Shown here one piece after another: positions 1 to 4,151 of a DNA stretch of 10,542 nucleotides. Origin of the DNA: Methylococcaceae bacterium (GTDB lineage: Bacteria; Pseudomonadota; Gammaproteobacteria; Methylococcales; Methylomonadaceae); NCBI GenBank assembly GCA_013140465.1, contig JABFST010000055.1:1-10542 (forward strand), in the 5' to 3' direction. How positions within the stretch are numbered: the first letter of the stretch is position 1; each line of letters opens with the position of its first letter. The position numbers and the translations under genes were made by a program. The notes below the pieces were generated by a model. That model saw only the letters and a list, made by a program, of their open reading frames with translations. It made no database searches and was not told the DNA's origin.

Positions 1-126
1 GGATTATGGGTTCCATCAGATTTTGTGACAACATAAAGTCACCGGGTTCAACCGCCGGATGCGGAAAACCGCATGTCCGGTGGTGTGGCAGAGGTGACGG
101 GCGCAATCCCGTCACCCCGAGCCGAT
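1..126 (+). mobile_element. 3' end of a group II intron (domains V and VI), class C-like
   Basis: Group II introns are self-splicing, retrotransposing ribozymes. Domain V is recognisable at 52-83: an 8-bp lower helix (52-59 with 76-83, including one G-U pair), a 2-nt bulge (TG, 74-75) and a 5-bp upper helix capped by an AAAA loop (65-68). The catalytic triad position reads CGC (53-55), as in bacterial class C introns, rather than the AGC of most other classes. Domain VI follows as a 9-bp hairpin (93-101 with 108-116). The 3' splice site is placed at about 126 because the sequence ends in a plausible AY dinucleotide; this end is approximate. The body of the intron and any reverse transcriptase gene lie outside the window. 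The intron runs opposite to the neighbouring genes and stops about 4 nt from the stop codon of the toxin gene. Confidence 0.75.
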
Positions 127-130
127 CGCG

Positions 131-400
131 CTATAATTTTTGTAGTATTTTTTCATATTCTCTATGAGAACCAATCCAAAACCACAAGATTTCAGCGCCA
201 TCAACAATGCCTACCGCTCTATAGTCGATGTTGATGCGCACCGCATAAACGGGTTTGCTGGAATGAACCCGCTTGAACTGCAAACTTGGGTGATATCGAT
301 TATTTTTAAATTGGGTATAAGCAATTTTTGCTTGCTTCCGAATATCCACGGGCAAAACAGAATACAACTTCCAAAATTTTTCTGTCGTGTACGAAATCAC
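131..400 (-). CDS. RelE/ParE-superfamily toxin of a type II toxin-antitoxin pair
   Basis: An 89-aa protein with the compact fold pattern of RelE/ParE toxins: an N-terminal helical part rich in basic residues (FWKLYSVLPVDIRKQAK), a central HPSLQFKRVH segment, the VYAVRINIDYRAVGI strand pair and a C-terminal WFWIGSHREYEKIL motif. Members of this superfamily either cleave mRNA at the ribosome or poison gyrase; which applies here cannot be read from sequence. It starts with GTG at 400, overlapping the antitoxin stop by 4 nt (GTGA), so the two genes are translationally coupled. It ends only about 4 nt from the presumed group II intron end. All visible accessory genes to its right share its orientation. 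The family assignment is firm, the biochemical target is not. Confidence 0.82.
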   Translation of the reverse strand: MISYTTEKFWKLYSVLPVDIRKQAKIAYTQFKNNRYHPSLQFKRVHSSKPVYAVRINIDYRAVGIVDGAEILWFWIGSHREYEKILQKL

Positions 401-615
401 AGCGTGTCTACGTCTAAAAGCTTGGTCTTACCTGCGCGATGTTCGCTTAAAGCCTCATCGGCGAGACTTGCTAAAAAATCTTCAGATTCGGCAAATAACG
501 AATCCCATTTTTTTTCTACCAATAATTCATCCAGCAACCATTTTGCAATTATATTCTGTTGCATGTCAGGAAGTTTGGATGCCTCTTGAAATGCTTGGTT
601 GAGTAACTGTGTCAT
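397..615 (-). CDS. Antitoxin partner of the RelE/ParE-type toxin
   Basis: A 72-aa acidic, largely helical protein that precedes and overlaps the toxin gene, the usual antitoxin-first order. The pattern (SKLPDMQQNIIAKWLLDEL, then LADEALSEHRAGKTKLLDVD) matches a common family of small antitoxins found next to RelE/ParE toxins: an N-terminal helix rich in Leu/Trp and a C-terminal EHRAGKT-x-LD tail. No classical ribbon-helix-helix or HTH DNA-binding signature is obvious. The ATG at 615 is preceded by a CAGGA Shine-Dalgarno at a suitable distance. An 8-bp inverted repeat lies just upstream (641-665) and could be its operator. The product should neutralise the adjacent toxin. Confidence 0.75.
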   Translation of the reverse strand: MTQLLNQAFQEASKLPDMQQNIIAKWLLDELLVEKKWDSLFAESEDFLASLADEALSEHRAGKTKLLDVDTL

Positions 616-640
616 ATAATTTTCCTGAGAACGTTCAATT

Positions 641-665
641 GACGGTTTGCTAACGCGAAACCGTC
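641..665. promoter_or_regulatory. Inverted repeat upstream of the antitoxin gene, possible operator
   Basis: GACGGTTT (641-648) and AAACCGTC (658-665) form a perfect 8-bp inverted repeat with a 9-nt spacer, 25 nt upstream of the antitoxin start. Type II antitoxins or TA complexes often bind palindromes at this position to autoregulate. The role is inferred from position only. It was also checked as an attC site and does not fit. Confidence 0.35.
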
Positions 666-747
666 TTACGGGTTATTCTTAAACGATAAATTAAACAATT
701 GGCATGTGATGTTCGGCTTCCCGTTTAAGCTGGGACAGTTTGGGTGT

Positions 748-807
748 CGTTCGCTGAGCGGAGTCGAAGCGAATCCCGCCGCCGGCTTCGACTCCGCTCA
801 GCCAACG
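748..807. repeat. Palindromic intergenic repeat (23-bp arms)
   Basis: The left arm at 748-770 and right arm at 785-807 are inverted copies of 23 bp with one mismatch, separated by 14 nt. The core GCTGAGCGGAGTCGAAGC is a very common dispersed intergenic palindrome in bacterial genomes. An imperfect outer inverted repeat (about 724-738 with 814-827) extends the hairpin into the last codons of the minus-strand gene at 813-1025. It could act as a bidirectional transcription end, but has no U tract of its own. No gene is seen between 616 and 812. Confidence 0.8.
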
Positions 808-812
808 GCTCC

Positions 813-1025
813 TCAGTCCCGCTTTAAGTGAGTAGCCTGATGTTCTTCGGCAAACTTGCGTAAAGCTCGATTGACTGATTCAGAATCAGGGAAGATTTTG
901 TGTAAGTCAGGTTCAACCAAAACGATATTTGTACCTTCCCGATAACATTTGGCATATTTTCCGCGCACACCCGACTTAATTAAGTCGGCAGGATATTCAG
1001 GTCTAAGTGTATCTTCATTGGTCAT
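813..1025 (-). CDS. Small partner protein (putative antitoxin) of the BrnT-type toxin
   Basis: A 70-aa protein beginning TNEDTLRPEYPADLIKSGVRGKYAKCYREGTNIVLVEPDLHKIFPD. This LRPEYD-x(n)-GVRGKY-x(n)-GTN-V-L-PD-FPD pattern belongs to a widespread small family usually found directly downstream of toxin genes, and is not a canonical ribbon-helix-helix BrnA. The ATG at 1025 lies inside the end of the toxin gene (11-nt overlap) and has a GAGGAG Shine-Dalgarno within the toxin coding sequence, so expression is coupled. The last codons overlap the outer arm of a palindromic repeat, which may have moved the stop codon. An antitoxin role is inferred from pairing with a BrnT-like gene. Confidence 0.65.
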   Translation of the reverse strand: MTNEDTLRPEYPADLIKSGVRGKYAKCYREGTNIVLVEPDLHKIFPDSESVNRALRKFAEEHQATHLKRD

Positions 1026-1284
1026 AAGCGTTACGCTCCTCGTGGGTCATTTGCCGCGCAGAAATAATTCTAATTGTCTCTAAACTTTCAGTAAACGACA
1101 CTACAAGATAATTCCCTTTAAGAGATACTCCAAAAAGCAAGTATCTTGCTTCCTTATACGAATGGTCGGGGTCAGGAACACACGAAGAGTATTCATCAGA
1201 AAACACTTCGGTTGCTTCAAGAAAAGAAATCTTATGTTTTCGTTGATTAGTGCTTGCTTTTACTTCATCCCATTCAAAGTCCAT
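1015..1284 (-). CDS. brnT: BrnT family toxin
   Basis: An 89-aa protein with the full BrnT pattern: an N-terminal FEWDEVKASTNQRKHKISFLEATEVFSDE, a central PDHSYKEARYLLFG segment and the C-terminal VVSFTE...TIRIISARQMTHEERNAYDQ. BrnT toxins are RelE-fold ribonucleases that arrest translation and are neutralised by a downstream partner. The gene lies before its partner, the toxin-first order typical of brnTA. The Shine-Dalgarno before the ATG at 1284 is weak (AGTGG). Its C-terminal half can be aligned by eye with the truncated brnT at 9430-9606, but the partner genes of the two loci are unrelated. Confidence 0.82.
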   Translation of the reverse strand: MDFEWDEVKASTNQRKHKISFLEATEVFSDEYSSCVPDPDHSYKEARYLLFGVSLKGNYLVVSFTESLETIRIISARQMTHEERNAYDQ

Positions 1285-1380
1285 TATAAAACCACTTTAA
1301 AATCTAAGTTACTGAGTGGATATTAACACTCCGTTGGCTTTGGATTGGGCATTTATTTAACAATTAAGGGCAGTAGGGCC

Positions 1381-1449
1381 GTAGGATGCGGTGAACGAAG
1401 GAACCGCATCGTTCGCGATTGATGCGGTTCGTACCTCACCACATCCTAC
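1381..1449. repeat. 69-bp palindromic intergenic repeat
   Basis: Outer arms 1381-1394 and 1436-1449 are inverted repeats of 14 bp with one mismatch (GTAGGATGCGGTGA type). A nested perfect 10-bp repeat lies at 1401-1410 and 1421-1430. This GTAGGATGCGGT...ACCGCATCCTAC type is a common dispersed extragenic palindrome in proteobacteria. It lies between the attC site at 1488-1548 and the brnT start, a gene-free stretch of about 200 nt, and probably inserted there after the array formed. Confidence 0.8.
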
Positions 1450-1487
1450 GCGCTATTTCATAAAGTGCGAAATCATTGATTTGTGAT

Positions 1488-1548
1488 GCCCAACGCAAAG
1501 TTCAGCGGGCGAGCGATAGCGAAGCTCCGCTGGAACGTTGAGTTAGAC
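1488..1548 (-). other. Integron attC recombination site (attC1)
   Basis: Read on the minus strand the site has canonical attC order: R'' GTCTAAC (1548-1542), 5-nt spacer, L'' GTTCCAGCGG, a variable hairpin loop, L' CCGCTGAAC, 5-nt spacer, R' GTTGGGC (1494-1488). R'' and R' pair over 7 bp (two G-T pairs). L'' and L' pair over 9 bp with one unpaired C after the third base of L'', which is an extrahelical G on the opposite strand, as integron integrases require. The 61-nt site overlaps the last 15 or so codons of the SLOG gene, a common arrangement in gene cassettes. Confidence 0.8.
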
Positions 1549-2143
1549 TCGGTTGTTTAATCTGAGTATCGGCTTCAATAGGCTGAATATCGAATAAGTC
1601 ATGTTGGATAGACTTTATAGATTGAATTTTTTTGAATAAACCAATTTTAATATCTGCCTTTTTAAGCGATGTCTCGCTCATAAACTTGATTAGCTTTTCG
1701 ATGTCTTGAACGGTTTTTATATTAAGAAACTGTTTGGCTTTGCTTACATATACAACGGCAACTTTATTCTTTTCGACAAGTTCAATTGCATTGCTCAAGG
1801 TGCCCGTGCTACTACCATCCCAAATCATAAAGCCATAATCACAGTCCGTAGCCATTGCCTTGTCTTTAACTGTAAAAAACTGTCTAGTTCCAGGCTTGTA
1901 AGAAGTCTCAACCATTTTTGTATTCCAATGCCCTAGATTGTTTCTAGGCTTATCTCCTGAGCAATACACGACAACAGAACGAACTTCATTTGATTTTAAA
2001 TATTCTTGAATAGAACTATCAACACCACTTGCATCACCAACAATTACGCCTAGGTTTGAAGAGATAATGTTTTTTAGTCGCTCAATAACCTTAGAATCAA
2101 GTTTTTTTATATTAATTGATCCAGATACAAAAACATTTTTCAT
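1502..2143 (-). CDS. SLOG-superfamily (Rossmann-like) nucleotide-binding protein
   Basis: A 213-aa protein. The N-terminal about 150 residues look like the SLOG fold (relatives of LOG, DprA/Smf and YspA-like proteins): a first strand VFVSGS (4-9), a glycine-rich VIVGDASGVDSSIQEYL (33-49), VVVYCSGDKPRNN (57-69), then CDYGFMIWDGSSTGTLSNAIELV (about 101-123), the loop expected to hold a nucleotide or sugar-phosphate ligand. SLOG proteins are proposed to bind, hydrolyse or sense nucleotide derivatives in stress and defence; this gene's ligand is unknown. The C-terminal tail (from about residue 165) is low-complexity, and the final 15 or so residues are encoded within the attC1 site. The ATG overlaps the upstream phosphoribosyltransferase stop by 4 nt (ATGA), so the pair is a coupled operon. 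No membrane segment is seen. Confidence 0.72.
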   Translation of the reverse strand: MKNVFVSGSINIKKLDSKVIERLKNIISSNLGVIVGDASGVDSSIQEYLKSNEVRSVVVYCSGDKPRNNLGHWNTKMVETSYKPGTRQFFTVKDKAMATDCDYGFMIWDGSSTGTLSNAIELVEKNKVAVVYVSKAKQFLNIKTVQDIEKLIKFMSETSLKKADIKIGLFKKIQSIKSIQHDLFDIQPIEADTQIKQPSLTQRSSGASLSLAR

Positions 2144-2721
2144 CGTTTTGTCCTCGTTATTGTTGCTACAAAAATTTTATTGATTTTTGCGTACTGTTTT
2201 AACATCACTGTAGCTGCTTCAAGTGATGACCCTGTATCATATAAGTCATCCACAATTAGCACGTTATATTGACCATCAGCCAACACGTCATTTACCTTAA
2301 AAGCTGAACATAGCACTTTAATTCGTTCTTCTGAAGGGATATTTTTCATTTGATCTGTGCTGGATGCTTTTACCAGCAAATTCTCATTATAGGGAACGTT
2401 CATTAGCTCGGCGACCTGCTTTGCAATTTCTTTTACAGGCTGAAAAAATCTTTGCTTAGAAGGTGGCATTGGAATGATAACTGATGCGCTTTGAAAAGGG
2501 TTACCAAGTGAATCCACTATCTGTTTTGCAAGCATGGCAACTTTACTGCGATCAGATTTGTATTTTAATTGATATAAAGCTTCGCCTACTTCTGTTCGTG
2601 TTGTGTCATATTGCATGTATCCAAAGTCGTTGGATCCAATAGGAACACTGCTAATGGTTTGTTTATCGAGTGAGTAGCCAATATCCCATTTGCCAAAAAT
2701 TTTTTGCACGTTCACTTGCAT
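2140..2721 (-). CDS. ComF-like phosphoribosyltransferase
   Basis: A 193-aa protein with a type I phosphoribosyltransferase core. The PRPP-binding loop is VLIVDDLYDTGSS (154-166), with the two acidic residues and the TGSS phosphate clamp intact. Upstream, SASVIIPMPPSKQRFFQPVKEIAKQVAEL (78-106) matches the ComF family, as does the N-terminal KWDIGYSLDKQT segment. Enzymes of this fold transfer or remove ribose-5-phosphate on nucleobases; some relatives are regulatory. The reading frame is open to 2796, but that extension lies inside the attC site at 2749-2838. The ATG at 2721 follows R' by 27 nt, has a GAGA-type ribosome site and gives the family's usual N-terminus. The gene overlaps the SLOG gene by 4 nt. 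No competence DNA-uptake genes are nearby, so the module is probably not the classic competence ComF. Confidence 0.78.
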   Translation of the reverse strand: MQVNVQKIFGKWDIGYSLDKQTISSVPIGSNDFGYMQYDTTRTEVGEALYQLKYKSDRSKVAMLAKQIVDSLGNPFQSASVIIPMPPSKQRFFQPVKEIAKQVAELMNVPYNENLLVKASSTDQMKNIPSEERIKVLCSAFKVNDVLADGQYNVLIVDDLYDTGSSLEAATVMLKQYAKINKIFVATITRTKR

Positions 2722-2748
2722 AAGTTTCTCGTTCGTTTTGGTGACAAA

Positions 2749-2838
2749 GCCTAACGTAGAGCTAACCGGGCGCGGCACGGAAAGCTGAATAAACAAAACT
2801 GCATTATAACCGCGCTCCGGTTGAGCGCCATGTTAGTT
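2749..2838 (-). other. Integron attC recombination site (attC2)
   Basis: On the minus strand: R'' AACTAAC (2838-2832), 5-nt spacer ATGGC, L'' GCTCAACCGG, a variable central region of about 45 nt, L' CCGGTTAGC, 5-nt spacer TCTAC, R' GTTAGGC (2755-2749). L'' and L' pair over 9 bp with one unpaired C after the third base of L'', exactly the geometry of attC1. R'' and R' pair at 5 of 7 positions, as expected when R' was exchanged by recombination. The site begins 6 nt after the stop of the zinc-ribbon gene and ends 27 nt before the phosphoribosyltransferase ATG, where a cassette boundary should be. An alternative short hairpin (2812-2828) lies within it. Confidence 0.72.
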
Positions 2839-2844
2839 TGCGTT

Positions 2845-3354
2845 TCATAGCTGCTGGATTTCAGAGCGTTTTTTACGCGAATTGGCAGCAAGAAATGACT
2901 CCAGATATGACTTGCTTGCAAAAACGAACGTATGAAATGTTCCGTGCCACTCTATGTATTGGACAGCAGAAGTTGGGCTGCAGCAACTGGATAACATGAG
3001 CGATCGCGCTTGTTTTTGCGCTTTGCTACAAGGCCAGAAACCAAGTAGTGCCACAACCATGCCTACGAAAAAACCGACTGAGCCGCTGCTAGCTTTCGCG
3101 ACGAAAAACCATGCAATTAACCCCAATACAAAGCTAGCCACAAGCCAAATTGATGCTGACTCATAGGCTTCTTCGTGGCGTACGCATTGGGAGCAGTATG
3201 GAACTTTCCACGAAGATGTTGTGGTGTGCCGCACGCGCTTTCCTGTGGTACGAGAAGCCGAAGCATGAAGTTTGGTGTCAGCATTTCCGCCGCAACAAGC
3301 ACATGAATTTGGCCAAGAGAGAAGATTTGCCGAAATTTGAAAGCGCAAAGCCAT
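2845..3354 (-). CDS. Zinc-ribbon two-TM membrane protein, uncharacterised (integron cassette gene)
   Basis: A 169-aa protein not assigned to a named family. Cys18, Cys20, Cys21 and the pair C54-x-x-C57 could form an N-terminal zinc ribbon. Two hydrophobic segments follow, about 69-86 (WLVASFVLGLIAWFFVA) and 91-107 (GSVGFFVGMVVALLGFW), with a short turn between them. The cytosolic C-terminal part carries YIEWHGTFHTFVFASKSYLESFLAAN, which looks like a conserved block. The frame is open to 3402, but the ATG at 3354 is preferred: it has GGAG 8 nt upstream, while the longer form would run through the R' box at 3369-3375. The stop is 6 nt before attC2. It is presumably an integron cassette of unknown function. 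Confidence 0.68.
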   Translation of the reverse strand: MALRFQISANLLSWPNSCACCGGNADTKLHASASRTTGKRVRHTTTSSWKVPYCSQCVRHEEAYESASIWLVASFVLGLIAWFFVAKASSGSVGFFVGMVVALLGFWPCSKAQKQARSLMLSSCCSPTSAVQYIEWHGTFHTFVFASKSYLESFLAANSRKKRSEIQQL

Positions 3355-3368
3355 TAAGGGTTCTCCAT

Positions 3369-3439
3369 ACCTAACTATAATTAGACATCCTATATGACGC
3401 AAAACATTACGTCATCTTGATGCCTAAACCATTTAAAAA
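3369..3439 (-). other. Degenerate attC or attI-like site (attC3 candidate)
   Basis: On the minus strand an R' box GTTAGGT (3375-3369) matches the GTTRRRY consensus. It is preceded by a 5-nt spacer, an L'-like 9-mer (3389-3381) that pairs with 3427-3419 over 9 positions (one G-T pair), and an inner 6-bp hairpin (3394-3399 with 3410-3415). The L'-spacer-R' distances equal those in attC1 and attC2. The expected R'' box near 3433-3439 is not recognisable (A/T-rich), and no extrahelical base is seen. It lies 15 nt upstream of the zinc-ribbon gene start, where a cassette boundary is expected. Confidence 0.4.
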
Positions 3440-3564
3440 AATTTAAATTATTTTTAAATACATATACATAGCTTAATTTAGCACAGCCTAAAAAAAACAC
3501 CTAACCTATCAAAAACCAACCTCATCACAACGCATGTCTGGAACGTGGCCAAAATCAGAAAAGG

Positions 3565-3744
3565 CTAATCAAGCGGGCTAAACGTTAAAACAAATTGCCT
3601 TAGCTCTTTCAAGTCTAGTAGAAGGCTGGAAAAAATACTAGCCAAGCAAGCCAAAATAAGCAACGGATAAGGCGTATCAATGTACCGCGTGGGGCGTTCG
3701 CCAATAGCCAAACCGCCCTGCCCAATACAGCGCCAACGCTCCAT
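3565..3744 (-). CDS. Possible small protein, 59 aa, uncertain
   Basis: An open frame of 59 codons with an ATG at 3744 and an in-frame stop three codons upstream. It starts MERWRCIGQGGLAIGERPTR and has a hydrophobic stretch at about residues 27-44 (YPLLILACLASIFSSLLL), which could be a membrane segment. There is no clear Shine-Dalgarno upstream, and the protein is not recognised. It may be the remnant of a longer gene or a chance frame. It is the only frame in this gene-poor stretch whose composition looks at all protein-like. Confidence 0.22.
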   Translation of the reverse strand: MERWRCIGQGGLAIGERPTRYIDTPYPLLILACLASIFSSLLLDLKELRQFVLTFSPLD

Positions 3745-3767
3745 TGTGAGTTATAGGCAATAGCGGC

Positions 3768-3800
3768 AGACCTGCGAGGTTTTATAAACCTCGCAGGTCT
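3768..3800. repeat. Perfect 15-bp palindrome (hairpin)
   Basis: AGACCTGCGAGGTTT (3768-3782) is followed by a 3-nt loop and its exact reverse complement (3786-3800). Palindromes of the AACCTCGCAGGT type are frequent dispersed intergenic repeats in several bacterial groups. The arm is followed by TTTATG, too short a U tract for a confident terminator. Confidence 0.75.
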
Positions 3801-3856
3801 TTATGCTGCCACTCATGAGAAGTTGCTGTCAGGGGCGCTGGTCATCAGGCCATTAC

Positions 3857-3872
3857 AAGCCGCTCCCACGAA
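3857..3872 (-). repeat. REP-type half-site, inverted copy
   Basis: AAGCCGCTCCCACGAA is the exact reverse complement of TTCGTGGGAGCGGCTT at 4042-4057. The GTGGGAGCGGC core is a well-known extragenic palindromic motif of Pseudomonas-like REP sequences. The two inverted copies flank the hrcA promoter and CIRCE. This copy lacks the inner hairpin. Confidence 0.65.
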
Positions 3873-3955
3873 GGCTAAAATATTTTTGCCCCACTACTTA
3901 ATACTTTTACAAAGGCGGGTGCTTTACGCTTGTGCCTTGAAAAATCTAGGTTTTA

Positions 3956-3984
3956 TTGACAAGTTGTGGGTGAGCTGATATTTT
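3956..3984 (+). promoter_or_regulatory. Sigma-70-type promoter of the hrcA operon
   Basis: A perfect -35 TTGACA (3956-3961) and a -10-like TATTTT (3979-3984) are separated by 17 nt. Transcription would start near 3991, at the first base of the CIRCE operator, so bound HrcA should block initiation. This leaves an untranslated leader of about 160 nt before hrcA. Confidence 0.65.
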
Positions 3985-3990
3985 TTCGCT

Positions 3991-4017
3991 TTGGCACTCG
4001 TTCTTTGGGAGTGCTAA
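3991..4017 (+). promoter_or_regulatory. CIRCE operator (HrcA binding site)
   Basis: TTGGCACTC (3991-3999), a 9-nt spacer and GAGTGCTAA (4009-4017) match the CIRCE consensus TTAGCACTC-N9-GAGTGCTAA with one difference in the left arm. HrcA dimers bind this inverted repeat and repress chaperone operons until heat or unfolded protein titrates them off. It overlaps the presumed transcription start of hrcA, giving autoregulation. Confidence 0.93.
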
Positions 4018-4041
4018 TTGTGGTTTATCAGTAAGTGTCCT

Positions 4042-4064
4042 TTCGTGGGAGCGGCTTTTGCCGC
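4042..4064 (+). repeat. REP-type hairpin in the hrcA leader
   Basis: TTCGTGGGAGCGGC is followed by TTTT and GCCGC, giving a 5-bp GC hairpin (4051-4055 with 4060-4064) of the Pseudomonas-type REP family. It sits in the transcribed leader between CIRCE and hrcA and has an inverted partner half-site at 3857-3872. Confidence 0.65.
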
Positions 4065-4151
4065 GACTGTCACGGCTACAGCAGTTCCCAAGGTTAATAG
4101 CCATCCTTAATTAACGCTAAACAACGTATATCGGGTTACTTAGAGGTCTAT

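Larger units (their letters stand above)
3440..3955. other. Gene-poor stretch between the accessory region and the hrcA promoter
   Basis: No convincing gene of normal size is seen on either strand. The first about 40 nt are A/T-rich. The stretch holds a 59-codon minus-strand frame (3565-3744), a perfect palindrome (3768-3800) and a REP-type half-site (3857-3872), each listed separately. Frames elsewhere are broken by several stops. It may be a decayed insertion, but no transposase or integrase motif could be recognised. Confidence 0.5.

Noticed and set aside
616..812. An attC site for the BrnT-type locus
   Set aside because: The palindromes at 641-665 and 748-807 lack paired R boxes and the L-box spacing seen in the two good sites.
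2722..2796. N-terminal 25-residue extension of the phosphoribosyltransferase
   Set aside because: It is encoded by the attC2 site and the short spacer after it, and does not resemble the family; the ATG at 2721 is preferred.
3355..3402. N-terminal 16-residue extension of the zinc-ribbon protein
   Set aside because: It crosses the R'-like box at 3369-3375 and lacks a ribosome site, while ATG 3354 has GGAG upstream.
3936..3942. CTTGAAA before hrcA as a sigma-32 -35 element
   Set aside because: No CCCCAT-like -10 follows at the right distance.
3440..3955. Decayed integrase (intI) or transposase gene
   Set aside because: No recognisable motif in any frame; stops are frequent on both strands apart from one 59-codon frame.
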